From Nageia nagi (Eukaryota > Pinophyta), in assembly GCA_050084985.1 (NCBI GenBank), contig JBITNC010000001.1:203484001-203548000 (forward strand): a stretch of 64,000 bases of DNA, given 5' to 3'. Below are positions 45,390 through 56,779 of the stretch, piece by piece (position 1 is the stretch's first letter; each line of letters opens with the position of its first letter). Under the pieces are notes generated by a model, which saw nothing but the letters and a program-made list of their open reading frames with translations, was not told the origin of the DNA and did not search any database. The position numbers and the translations under genes were made by a program.

Positions 45390-46230
45390 GAATCTAAAAA
45401 TGTTGGAGGAAATTCAAGATGAAAGTTGCATAAAAGTAATACAAGAGGAATTAAACTAGATCAAGAAAAATAAAACATGGGAACTAGTACCAAGTCCCAA
45501 AAATTAAAATGTGATCACCACAAAGTGGGTCTTTCGAAATAAGTTAAATGAGGATGGAAAGGTAGTAAGAAACAAATCAGGATTGGTGTGTAAGGGATAT
45601 GCATAAGTTGAATATATTGATTTTAAGTAAACTTTTTCACCAGTAGCTAAACTTGAGGCAATTTGAATGTTTCTTGCTCTTGCAGTATATAAGAAATTCA
45701 AAGTATATCAAATAGATGTAAAATCAATATTTTTAAATGGAAAATTGGAATATGAAATCTACATTGAAAAACTTCATGGCTTTCAACTTTCAAAGGATAT
45801 AAATATGGTATGTAAACTGAAAAAGGCATTTTATGGTCTAAAACAAGCAACTTGTGCTTGGTATGCATGATTGGATACCTTTCTCCAATAACAAGGCTTT
45901 AAAAAGGGTATAGTTGATAGTAATCTTTATGTGAAATCTGAAAAGGAATATCAAATCATTATTTTTATGTATGTGGATGATATCATTTTTAGAGGATTAA
46001 AAGATGAGTTGTGCAAAAACTTTTCCAATCAAATGCAAAGTGAATTTGAAATGTCCATGATAGGTGAACTCTTATACATTCTTGGTCTTAAAGTAAATCA
46101 ATTAAAGAATGGAATTTTCATTTCTCAAATTATGTATATTAAAGAATAGCTAAATAATTTCACTATGGAGGATTACAAGCTAGTTAGTACTCCAATGAAA
46201 ATAGGTTATAAATTGAGAAAATATGACAAA
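45390..46230 (+). pseudogene. C2 reverse transcriptase (broken)
   Basis: Blocks in order: KTWELVPSPKN, TTKWVFRNKLNEDGKVVRNK (about 45520-45580), FSPVAKLEAI near 45632, YQIDVKSIFLNGKLEYEIYI (45706-45765), VCKLKKAFYGLKQATCAWYA (45811-45870), and the active site FMYVDDIIFRG at about 45964-45996 with both Asp kept. FEMSMIGELLYILGLKV is near 46048. Stops separate these parts. Confidence 0.9.
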
Positions 46231-46925
46231 TCACCACCAGTTGATCAAACCATGTACTTATCTATGATAGGGAGATTATTGTAATTGATAGACACATGAA
46301 AAAATATTTTACAGGTGGTTTGCATGGTTGCACAATTTCAAGCAAGTTTGAAAGAAACACATATCTTGATAATAAAACATATTTTTTAGTATCTCAAAGA
46401 AATAATGGATTATGGTATTTGGTACCCAAAAGGCAAGGATTTCATACTTATCTCATATTCAAATGTTGATTGGGTAGGGTTTTTGGATGACAAGAAGAAC
46501 ACTAATAGAGGTGAATTTTATCTTGATGATAGACATATAGCATGGCATAGTAAGAAGCAATAGTCAATATCCTTATCTATAGTAGAAGAATAATATATTG
46601 TATTAGTATCATGTTGTACCTAGGTACTTTAGATGAATCAAAATCTAAAAGATCTTGGTATTCATTTTAATGATTCTATTTTATTAAAATGTGATAATAC
46701 AAGTGTTATAAACATTTCAAAGAATCCAATAATGCACTTTTGCACAAAACACATTGCTATCTGATATCATTTCTTAAAGTAGAAATTTGTTTAAGGAGAG
46801 GTCAAGTTAGAATTTTTCTCAACAATAGAGCAAGTAGCGAACATTTTTACAAAACCATTACCTAAGAAATTGTTTGAGTCCCTTTGCAAAAAGTTGGGAG
46901 TGACTCCACTTCCTAAGCATTGACT
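46231..46925 (+). pseudogene. C2 RNase H and 3' end of pol (broken)
   Basis: YLSMIGRLL near 46257, YGIWYPKGKDFILISYSNVDW near 46410-46470, KKNTNRGEFYLDDRHIAWHSKKQ near 46492-46560, LKCDNTSVINISKNPI near 46688-46735 and ANIFTKPLPKKLFESLCKKL near 46840-46900, with LPKH and a stop at 46921. The arrangement is standard for the end of copia pol. Confidence 0.86.
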
Positions 46926-47140
46926 AACATTTAAGAACACATTCTTAGGGGAAGCATTTTCTTACTATCTTATCTTTTTGTTCTTGTTTGTGATTTTTAC
47001 TATCGATACTAATATTTTTCTAAGGATGTTGTGTATAGACTTAAGGGGAGTTTGCATCCACCCTTTGTCATTTTCTTTAAAGAGGGAGAAAAGTTGCAGG
47101 GATTTACTTGTGTGTTGCCAATAATTCCAAAGGGGGACAT
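46926..47140 (+). other. C2 3' untranslated part and polypurine tract
   Basis: About 215 bp between the pol stop and the 3' LTR. It ends CCAAAGGGGGACAT at 47127-47140, a clear polypurine tract. Antisense ORFs 46965-47150 and 47009-47218 overlap it and the LTR and are shadows. Confidence 0.75.
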
Positions 47141-48878
47141 TGTTAAGCAAAGTGTTTTCATTGATGTCAACACACTTAGTGGGACACAGTTGGTGTTGTG
47201 ATACAATGTTAAGAGCATGGATAAATATGTTTAGTGATGTTGAGGATGTGTTTGATGCTCGATTAAGGTTGGTGCAAGTAATTTGGGAAAATATATAAAA
47301 AATTGAAAAGTTAACAAAAAGTTACAAAAGTTATCATAAAGTTATTTGGAGCTTATTTGGATATGTTTGGTGCATTTGTGAACATGTTTGATGCTCAAGA
47401 AAAGTTATTTTAGCATGTTCTTGCAAAATTTCAAAAGATGCAAAAGTTGTAAAAAATTTGCAAAAATTGTAAAAATTATAAAAGTTGTGCAAAAGTTGTA
47501 AATGTTGTGCATATGTGCTAATAGAATGTGTTGGATAGACCAAAATATCATTTAGATACCTATTTATCAATTAGTAGTGAAGTTGCAATGTTAATTCAAT
47601 GATAGTTAGATTTTGGTACCATTTTGGACCTCTTGATAATTTTTCTGGAATAGATCAATTTCACTTTGATGAGTGTTTAGATAATATGGATCAATGTGAG
47701 TCATATAAACATGTCTAAAAACATGTCATCATGGTGTTTGAGGTTTCATATTAGTGTTTGGGGTGATTGGAGGCATTTGTAGTACTTGATCGAGCAATTG
47801 TACACTCTTTGTAATAGGTTGAAAAAGTGTCCTAAATGCCACATTGTAGGTGCAATATTAAGAAAACCATTAAGATTTAGACTTCATAATTCTAACTAGA
47901 TGTATTTGGTATTAATATGTGCATACAATTCAAATTTTAAGTCAAACAAATATTTGAGGAAGCAATGGCATGTATTACAAAAAGATAATTTATCACTTTC
48001 TCAATTTTGGATAGTTTTGTAGGACAATGGTAAAATGGTAAAATCCTTCATGTATGGTCATAAATTTTAAAATATAATAATTTATTAATGATCAAGTCAT
48101 CAAAATAAGCAACTATTCTTTTTGAATCATCTTGATATGATGTCCCGAGGTATGAGTTTATGCAATGTGTCCATACTTTGGCTATGAAGTGTTTAATAAA
48201 TTCTCTTTCAAATATGATGGTTTGGCTTATTTTACATTATTGAGAGATATGAATATATGCTATCATATGGTGCAGTTTGTAGAAAAATAATCTTTATTAA
48301 AATTAAGTGGCACAACAAAATAATGACATTTTGGAGGTATACATGTAAATAGAAATGGTCAATAAACTTATTGAGTTTCTTAAAGAGAATATAGAGGTTG
48401 TATTTTTCTTTAACAAAAGTACAAGAGTTAGTTACATTTTTTTTTAAAAAGGAGAATATATTACAAAAATAAGTGGTTTTTTCTCAATAAAATATTAAAA
48501 GAAGAGATAATGAAGGTGTCTCTCAATTTTGGCTATAACTTTTGATCAGTGACTTCATTTAAGCTTGTTCTTTTTCCAGAGCATGAAGAATTTGAATATC
48601 TATAAATTAGTCATGTATAACATGGGAGACATAATTGAGAGCTAAAAACATCATCTTGTGGTATAAATTCATAATTTTATTTTGAGGGTTTTTGTTGAGC
48701 TTGTGGAAAAAGGTTTTGTTATGTATGTAGAGAATCAACTTTTAGATTGTTGGAGTGTAGTGGGATTGAGATAGTCATTATGAGAAGAGATTGAAGTTAA
48801 GAAACATTATTCAAGGTCCTTAAGAATTGGATTCATTTTTTCTATAGCTTGGATATCTTACTAAGTAGGTTCTTGGAA
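47141..48878 (+). repeat. C2 3' LTR, end truncated
   Basis: Starts TGTTAAGCAAAGTG after the polypurine tract and follows the 5' LTR until GGTTCTTGGAA (48868-48878). About 290 bp of the LTR end is missing. The sequence then changes to PMD-like coding text, consistent with a deletion across the junction. Confidence 0.87.
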
Positions 48879-49580
48879 CATGGATAGATATATATGAAGA
48901 GGAATATGTCCACATTGAGGGATATGAGGTAGAGGAATAAGAGGAGGTTTACCCAAATGTGGAACATGGATAGATATCTATGAAGGATGTGGAGAGTGCA
49001 AATATCTTTGTGAGAATTTCCCATTTTTTTCCAAATGGATAATAATGTTGAGCTTTGTAACTTCTTTCATCATTCTTATTATAAAATGTTAACTTCAAAA
49101 AATGATTATATGCATTCATTGTATTGATATAATATATGCCTTTGTACTTATATTTGTAGTTACCTTAAAGGACCAACTTGATAGTTTGTAATAAATATAT
49201 AACACTCAAGATACCAAGTTGGCTGAACTAAAGGATACATTGGTAAGAAGGAATAAAACCATAGAATCCAAAAATGAAGAAATAGCCAATATAAAGCAAG
49301 AACTTGAGGTGCAACAAAATATAGTCCAATATATGGTGGAGGCCCTAGATGCAAATCAAAAAAGTGGCATTCTTGATATGCTACAAGAAATCTAGAAATA
49401 TGATAAAGAGAAATAAGGACTTATTATACATGACGAGTTTAACAAGATACAAGCACAAAATGCCCAAGTCTTTCTACTTCAATGTCTAGATCTAGGACAA
49501 GGGGTAGCAAGAAGAGAGAACATAATAACAAAAGTGTTCATGGGGAGGGTAAAAGCTCCTAGACATACTTATATATAAAC
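48879..49580 (+). pseudogene. Putative C-terminal part of the PMD gene (acidic, coiled coil)
   Basis: After C2, plus-strand text is acidic (EEEYVHIEGYEVEE, then a stop, about 48897-48940). A phrase with ACATGGATAGATATMTATGAA occurs twice (48876 and 48963). From 49165 a long alpha-helical reading with few stops runs TKLAELKDTLVRRNKTIE, NEEIANIKQELEVQQNIV and GILDMLQEI, a heptad-like coiled coil, to a stop near 49579. Sharing orientation and E4 context with the PMD part suggests one gene split by C2; this link is inference. Antisense ORFs 48842-49024 and 49160-49354 are shadows. Confidence 0.5.
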
Positions 49581-50149
49581 CACTTTTGGTATATAAATGA
49601 AATCATGTTTTTATGGACCCAAACATTATTTTATATGTATGCAATAGTTTTTTTATGTTTTGAATATTTTTTAAATATTTTTCTTGCATTGTTGTGATAT
49701 ATAAGTAATGAAAATGTATGACATATTAAAAAAATAGATGTAATGCATCCTAGCACTAGCATTAGGTAGATAGACTAAGAATGTACCTAATGATATAGCC
49801 TAAATCATACTAAATGCTTATAGATAAAATAACACTTAATGCAAATATTTCTAATACATGTTTGTAACTACTATCAAATATTTGTATATTTTGATAGAAA
49901 AAATGAAATTTAATTTAATATGCTAGAAATACAACTATGGAACTATTTCCTAGTGCATGATGTTTCCTAACATTTTGATAATGTAAATAACCTATATAAC
50001 TAGTGCTAACATTATAGGCAACATTGGCACTAGGATGCATATATAAGATAATCTTTTTTTTATGTATTCATATATATATATATATACAAACTAAGAAAAA
50101 TGATTTGTACAATGCCTATAAGGAATTGTACCTTTTTTGTGTGTTTTTT
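49581..50149. other. Spacer between the PMD gene end and E4 gag
   Basis: AT-rich, no coding motif. 49743-49757 (TGCATCCTAGCACTA) has an imperfect inverted partner at 50024-50038 (GGCACTAGGATGCA), so about 295 bp could fold back. It holds several AATACAT/ATAAA A-rich signals and may be the 3' end of the PMD transcript facing the element's gag. Confidence 0.4.
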
Positions 50150-50902
50150 GGAAGCAATCAATGAAGTTTACTAACTTATCTAAGTTCTTTTCCTTTAGGA
50201 ACTAAGAAAAGGGATTTTTATACCATCAGTCTTCACTTTGGATTTATTTTTAGTAGAAAATGAAATTTTACCATTATCCAACAAGTTTTGAATCTTATTC
50301 TTCAATATGTAATATTATTTGGTAAGCTATACTTTTGATCCATGATAATTACAAAAACTTTGGATCCTTTTTTTATGGAGGGGAAAACTTTACTAACTTT
50401 CTTTTTACTAAGAGATTCAAAATTTCATCAATATCATCATAGATAGGAGTGAACTTCCTTTCATCTTTTTTGTGCTCATGTATGACTTATTTTGCTTTCT
50501 TCATAATAGCTACTATGGAAACCTTAGGTTGAATATCTTCTTTCTACATCTTAGGTGGATCTTTATTCCTTTTTTTTCTTTGTAATTATCCTCAACTTAT
50601 CAAGAACCTTTTTTTTCAATAACTGAATAAAATAATGTATGTAATGGTTGCTTGCAATTATAAAAATAAAGCACCTTATATTTATGTTGTAATAGGTGAA
50701 TTAATGCCTCAATCTTGGATCTATCATCAATGATAATATTATTTAGTATTATAATATTTGATAAATTCTTCAACTATTTAAGTTACATTAATTAGGTAAA
50801 TAAATGAAGGTTATCATGAGGAAGCCTATTGAATCATTTACTACTACTTCCTTTCAATGTGAGAGAAAATAACTTGAAATGCAAGTATTTATCCAATGTA
50901 AT
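50150..50902 (-). pseudogene. E4 gag, C-terminal part
   Basis: On the minus strand from 50902 the reading continues the gag interrupted by E3: LDKYLHFKLFSLTLKGSSSK, then RLPHDNLHLFT. Near 50360-50270 the block FCNYHGSKV, a stop, LTK, a stop, YYILKNKIQNLLDNGKI matches the Y-C-x-Y-H-G...C-x-x-L-K-x-K-I zinc-binding block typical of Tat-lineage gag. E3 has a counterpart at 52490-52540. Stops make it non-functional. Confidence 0.7.
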
Positions 50903-51630
50903 TGTTAACACCTAAAAATAAATTTTAATTTAATTAAAATACCCTTTTAGGTATTCAAAATATGTTTTTTAATTTATTAAATGAATGCTCTTTTCTATGT
51001 GCACCCTCATCTACCTTTATGTTTTATGGTAACAAGTCAGCTCAAGGTCATACTAAGTCTAAGGAGAAGCCTTAGCATTATAAATGTTTCCTATAAAGAT
51101 GGAAGGGTTATGCATGATGAAAGATATTACATGACATGACATTAACCTAAATCCTTGATAAGTGGAAATATAATTTTGTCAATCTTGATCAATATTTCTT
51201 AACATCAACTATCATCTCTAGATTTTATTATACTTTGAGCTTTGCATTCACGCGATCTTTTATCCCTTCACAAGAAATATTCCATGCATTAAAGGTGGGA
51301 TGATGACATCAAGTGAAAGGGAAAGGTATTCTAAATTAGTAATAGGGTAATTTCATTGGGGTTATAGCACTACCATTGGGTTGAGGTTAGGTTTGTGGCT
51401 CCATATTTCAAGAAATATCATCATTCATCCTCTTTTAATTGGGTTTCACCTCTATTTATCATCATAGGTAAAGTATAGGTTTGTATCTTTTATAAATTCA
51501 ATTTTGATAGTTAAAAGTAAATTAGATCATTATCATATTTTATATCATTGATTTCTTATTATTTTATAATTAATTAGCATATTTAATTGTTCTATAAATA
51601 ACCTTAATTATTATTATTTTAGTTATAGCA
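50903..51630 (+). repeat. E3 5' LTR
   Basis: TGTTAACACCTAAAAATAAA to GTTATAGCA. Matches 58653-59371 closely: CTCTTTTCTATGTGCACCCTCAT, GGGTTATGCATGAT, TGGGTTTCACCT and CATAGGTAAAGTA. No canonical TATAAATA box stands out. Confidence 0.92.
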
Positions 51631-51631
51631 A

Positions 51632-51647
51632 TTGGTGAACCCAACTT
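51632..51647 (+). other. E3 primer-binding site
   Basis: TTGGTGAACCCAACTT begins two bases after the LTR end. E4 has TTGGTGAAATC in the same position, which links the two as related lineages. The tRNA was not identified. Confidence 0.65.
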
Positions 51648-51737
51648 GTTTTTGATACATGATGTTATCATTCACTAGTTGCCCCAAAACCCTAGGGTTT
51701 TGGATAGGACTAATCTTGCATTTCAAGTATTTTAAAA

Positions 51738-52700
51738 ATGGAACCTACTCAATTTCTTTCCATGGTCAATATATTTTATAATGCCACCAAATCTAATCTC
51801 AAGTAGATGTGATGGCTCATATCAAGGCTTTGCAAATGAAGTTCAAATTGAAATTTGGGATGAATAATAACTTGATGGCTAAATACTTTCCTATTGTATT
51901 TAAAGGTGAAGCACTAAATTGGTACTTCTTTCCACCTGTTAAGTCCATAAATTTCTATGTACAACTTACCTCATGGTTTTATATCAATTTCAAATATCAT
52001 GCTCCTATACAAATGATAGTTTTAGATTTAGTTAATGATATCCAAGGTTAAAATAAGAGATTTGATAAATTTTCCCAAAGATTTCAAAATATATGGAGCA
52101 TATTCCCAAAATATTATTAAATTCTCATTCACATCCATTTTTATCCATAATATCCATCCAGAATTAAAATTTATAGCCTTAGATTACATGACACTACCCT
52201 TTATTGAGATTGTGCATAGCCTTAAAATATGGAAACCCTACCAAGGAGACTAAGGGAGGTATACATAAAAAGAGGGAGGATAAAGAGGTACATGCCATAG
52301 ATGAACCTCCATCCAAAGAGCAACAAAAGAGTCAAGCAAAGCAAAATTATAGGAAGAATAATAGGTTACCTTTAGCTCTAACTATTATGTTTAAGGATTA
52401 TTTACAAAAGTGGCTAATCAAACCTGATCCAAAATAAGAGCTAGGTTCTCATGATAATAAACCTAGTTGGTATAATAAAGAAGAATTTTATGAGTATCAC
52501 AAGGTTAAAGGTAACAAAATAAATGCATGTATGATCCTAAGGTAATAATTGTAGAAATTGTTAGATGATGGAAAGATATAGTATAATTCCTATATAGTTG
52601 ATTTAAAAGATTTTGAACCCCTTATAGAAAATTTCTCTTCAACCAATAGTTGTTCAATGTCATTAGGAGAGGAAGACCTAGAGGTAGTATCAATCTACCT
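51738..52700 (+). pseudogene. E3 gag (broken)
   Basis: Probable start ATGGAACCTACTC at 51738. The 80-codon part 51809-52051 has MAKYFPIVFKGEALNWYF and YINFKYHAP, the Tat gag core (a F-P-x-x-L-x-G-x-A-x-x-W-Y pattern). Lys/Glu-rich text follows (52250-52350). The zinc-binding-like block EFYEYHKVKGNKINACMIL is at about 52482-52540 with the first Cys lost. Frame changes occur at about 52040 and 52200. Confidence 0.8.
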
Positions 52701-52859
52701 ACAGTAGAGTGAACAAACATCCCTCACAATCTTGGTACACAATAACTCCTTGAAAAATAAAAGATAACTCATACCAAGATAAGTTTTTTTAAACTCTTAC
52801 AATTATTAATTGATAACAGAAATGTTTTATTTAATGCACTTAAGAATATTGAATTTGAT

Positions 52860-53480
52860 GTGGATATTCTTGTTGCTAAATTTATGGAATTAGCAGGTAA
52901 TCTTGATACTAATTTAGTATGTAACATGCTTTCCATTCAAGAGAGTGAATTACCTTGTGAATATGTTATTAAGAAAAACCTAGGACTATATATCAATGTT
53001 AACATTGATGGTATTCCTATTAAAAAAGCTTTGATTGATGTTATTTCAAATATTAATGTATGTTTAGTTCAATTATTGTAAAAAATACTTTCCTTCCATT
53101 TATGCAAAAATAAAAAGAACCACTATTGGCATAAAAGGGTTTGATAATACTAAAAAGAAATGTATTGGATATTTATCTATGCCTATTGAAGTAGGTGATA
53201 AAATGGTTCATCAAAAATTTTATTTTTTTCAAGTGAAATTACCATATAACTTGTTTCTTGGTAGACCATGAATCCATAATATTAGGGTTGTTGCTTCCAC
53301 ATTACATTGATCAATTAAATTTATAAACAAATGTAAGCAAGCTACTATTCATGTAAAGGATAATCCTACAAATGTGTTTCATGTAGCTAAGAGGTTTTAT
53401 ATTCCTCATGATTTGGTTGAAAGTGAGAAATATGCACCAAAACCTATCACCACTATCACCCTATAAGATGTAAGCATTGG
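52860..53480 (+). pseudogene. E3 aspartic protease (broken)
   Basis: INVNIDGIPIKKALIDVISNINV at 52996-53063 is the active-site strand, with the usual D-G/T-G/S triplet altered to D-V-I. Downstream, KGFDNTKKKCIGYLSMPIEV (about 53134-53195) and LPYNLFLGRP (about 53240-53270) form the second half, followed by IRVVASTLH. This layout is typical of Tat/Athila proteases. 53480-54470 is a spacer with fragments of reading but no domain. Confidence 0.77.
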
Positions 53481-54472
53481 AGTATATAAAATTATGAAGA
53501 TAGACATCTAGGAGAATTTCAGGGAACTAAGATGACCCCTTGCAATCTCAAAAATGCAACATTATTGATTGAAAGAGCTTAAAACTAAGCATTGTTACTC
53601 CATTATTAAGCAATAAAATTATCCCATTGAAGATGTTAATATCCTTTATCAAAAATATGAAGAAACAAAGTGCATTCGATAGTGAAGATATAGCTCCTAT
53701 TTCACAAAAATCATTAGGTCAGGTAACTATGCATTTCAATAGAATTGATTCTACTTTTACTAACAAATATATGCATAAATATTAGTATTATGGTAAAGGG
53801 TTAGGTAATAATGAGCATTTTATTAGAGAGCTCATTTCAAATGAAGGTCAACACAAGAGAATAGTCAATGTTAGATTTGATGATACTACACCTAGCTCAT
53901 CTTCATCACTTTTAGTCATTCAACATGTTTATAGTAGTGATTAAGTCTATACTACAGATATATATGGTGAGTGGATACATTATGGCATGATGTATGGTCT
54001 GATAGAGGATTCATAGGCTTAATATGTAAACCCATTCTTACTTTCTATAGCTCCAATTCTAGTAGATATCTTCAAAAATGATGATGTTATCCTTGATAAG
54101 TTGGGGACATAAAGTGAGTTCCCAAAATCTAGTGAAAATAAGTTTCTATCATGGTTCATGCAACATCACAAATATTTTACTAAGTATATCTACATAGATG
54201 ATGCATACATTGTAGGTTAGATCCTTAACCTTATTTTTCTATTCACCTTTCATTCATTTTTTATTGATTCAATCATAGGTATAGGTAATTTATATTTTAT
54301 GATTAGCCTTATCATCCCTTAATGGGATGATAATTTTGGATTATTAACACCATTTATACATTATTTATATCTCTTATGATTGATTTTGGATGCAATACTA
54401 GGGGTGTTTCCTCTGCCTCCCTAACTCAATGAAGAAATAGTAGAAGTAAACATCGATACCCAAGAGGACCCA

Positions 54473-55240
54473 TTGTTGATCAAAAATAGGATCTTGGTTA
54501 ACCTTGTAAGAATGGGAAGCCTAATATTAGAATATTTTTTTGGTATCTTTGCTTGGTCTTATTCTTATATGCCCAATCTTCATTCTAATTTTTTCACTCA
54601 TAGCATAGTTATCAATGAAGATGTCAAACTAATTCAAAAAAAGCCTAGAAAGATGCATCCTAAGGTAGCCCTTGCTATTAAAAATAAAATTGAAAAATAT
54701 ATTATTGCTACTTTTATTTTTCTTATAGATTATACTCCATGTATTTCTAACATTGTACTTGTAGCTAAGCCTAATGGTGAAATAAGATATTGTACAAAAT
54801 TCAAGGATATCAACTAGGCATGTCCTAAAGATTACTTTCCTTTACCTAACATTGATATGATTATAGATTTAGTAGTAGACCATGAGATTTTGTCTTTTAT
54901 AGATGGATTTTTTAGTTACAACCAAATTAGGATCAAAATGGAGGACCAACATAAGACACCATTTGTTACTCTTTGGTGAACATTTTGTTGGGTAGTCATG
55001 CCTTTTGGTCTAAATAATATAGGTGAAACTTATCAAAGAGACACGATGAGTATGTTCCATGATGTGATCTATGATAATGTTAAGGTTTATCTTGATTACA
55101 TGCTATCTAAATCCATAAATGAAGTTGATCACATTTCAGATTTGATAAATATTTTTCAAAGGATGAGAGAATACAAGTTAAAGTTGAAACCTTAGAAGTG
55201 TGCATTTGTAGTTTCATCAAGTAAATTACTTGGGTTCATT
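54473..55240 (+). pseudogene. E3 reverse transcriptase (broken)
   Basis: FFGIFAWSYSYMP leads into RT. Then RKMHPKVALAIKNKIEKYI, SNIVLVAKPNGEIRYCTKFKDIN (54745-54817), CPKDYFPLPNIDMIID, FSYNQIRIKMEDQHKTPFVT, VMPFGLNNIGETYQR (54995-55040) and the active site VYLDYMLSKSINEVDHI (about 55084-55134). The second catalytic Asp is Tyr. Wording follows Tat RT closely. Confidence 0.9.
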
Positions 55241-55720
55241 ATTTTAATAATAGGTATGGAGGTGTATCCCAATAAAGAATCATCCATTATTAATTTGACT
55301 CTTTTAAAAAACTTAAAAGGGTTAATAAGTCTTCAAGGGAAAGTTCAAGTAGTCATAAGGTTCATTGCTTAGCTAGTAGATATGACTTCCCCATTTTCTC
55401 ACTTACTAAAGAAAGGAGAGAAATTCATTTTGGATGAAAAGTTTCAAAATACTTTAGATAAAATAAAAAGGTACCTCATTAATTCTTCATTTTTAGCCCC
55501 TTATAATTCTAAAAAGATTTTTTTACTTTATGTTTTAGCAACATTAAGTGCATTAGGTTCAATGTTAGCTTAAAAGGATTGTAATAATAAGGAAAGAGAA
55601 ATCTAATATATTAGTAAGACTTTACTTGATTATGAGATAAGGTATACTCTAATTTAAAAGATGCATTTTTTATAATATTCTCAATTTAAAATTTAAAACA
55701 TTACATGCTTGAAAATACAA
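55241..55720 (+). pseudogene. E3 RNase H (broken)
   Basis: Connection GMEVYPNKESSIINL, then SHLLKKGEKFILDEKFQNTL (55394-55455), and the RNase H strand KKIFLLYVLATLSALGSMLA (55514-55573) with the first catalytic Asp missing. YISKTLLDYEIRYT at 55594-55635 marks the second acidic motif. Confidence 0.78.
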
Positions 55721-56049
55721 CTTATGTTATAGCTCAGATTGATCCTTTCAAATTTATCATGTCCAAATCATACTTGTCTAAAAGGGATACAAAATGAGTA
55801 ATGTTGCTTCAAGCATTTGATTTGGTATTTTTCACTCAAAATCTGATAAAGGGACAAGCTATAATATATTTCATTTCAAATCACCCATGAAATGAAGTAT
55901 CCAATGCAGGACAAATTTTTAGATGAAGTGGACATCTAGAATAACCCTAAACCTAATGTTGTCACTGTACTCTTATGTTATCGCTCCATTCTTAAGCCTA
56001 ACACTCATAATATTTTATTAATTTTATACAAAATGATGATTGTACCATG

Positions 56050-56420
56050 TTCTTCCATCATTATAAATGCATTTATGAAGAAAGGTAAGGAATTATTATC
56101 ATCACTCATTATGGTGATGTTATCCTTATGTCTTATTATTTAAGTTTTGATTGCACTAACAACATGGCAAAATATGAGGCACTAATTTTAGGTTTGAAGG
56201 TTGAAATACTTCTAAAAGTAAAAAGGATGAAAATATTTGGTGATTATCAACTTATTGTGAAATAAGTGTCCAACATATACAAGACCAAAGATCCCAAGTT
56301 GCAACCATACAAGGAAATGTTATAAAATTTTCCCATCTACTTCAATGACCATGAAATTGATAATATTCCAAGAGATAGTAATAGGTACAATGACACAATG
56401 GTTAGTGTCACTTATTTTTC
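56050..56420 (+). pseudogene. E3 second, archaeal-type RNase H (broken)
   Basis: Around 56153-56200, CTNNMAKYEALILGLKVEIL is the signature of the extra RNase H carried by the Tat lineage. KMKIFGDYQLIVK follows near 56226-56265, with the Asp kept. The domain lies between the retroviral RNase H and integrase, as in Tat/Ogre elements. The preceding reading (YGDVILMSYYLSF) belongs to its first strand. Confidence 0.8.
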
Positions 56421-56779
56421 TCCTATTTATATATAATATGAAGAGACCATCCTTAAAATCAAAAATATAGGTAAGCTTCTCATGAATTTTTTGTTAAATA
56501 TTTCATTGAGGATCATTGTTATGTTGCTACTTATATCAATGTGTATGAGTGATATTAAGATGTTTTCAATTATCTTAAAAATTAAGTTTTTGCTATTAAA
56601 TTTAATAATAATGCTATAATTAGAATTAAAAAGCTAGAAGCAAAGTATATCCTCATAGGTGATTTGTTTTATAAAAGATATTTGGATGGTGCTCTTATTA
56701 GATGTTTAATGAGGCATGAAGTAGACATGGCCCTTCACCAAGTTGATGATGGTGAATGTGATGGACATTTTAGTGCTAA

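Larger units (their letters stand above)
39819..48878 (+). mobile_element. C2: Ty1/copia element with ~2 kb LTRs
   Basis: Copia element, plus strand: 5' LTR 39819-41874, PBS, gag, protease, integrase, RT, RNase H, polypurine tract, 3' LTR truncated at about 48878. The order integrase-RT-RNase H defines copia. It sits between the PMD N-terminal part and an acidic/coiled-coil coding stretch, so it probably split that gene. Many stops, but RT keeps both catalytic aspartates. Confidence 0.9.

Noticed and set aside
49160-49354. Minus ORF 64 aa, hydrophobic
   Set aside because: Antisense shadow of the plus-strand coiled-coil reading at 49165-49580.
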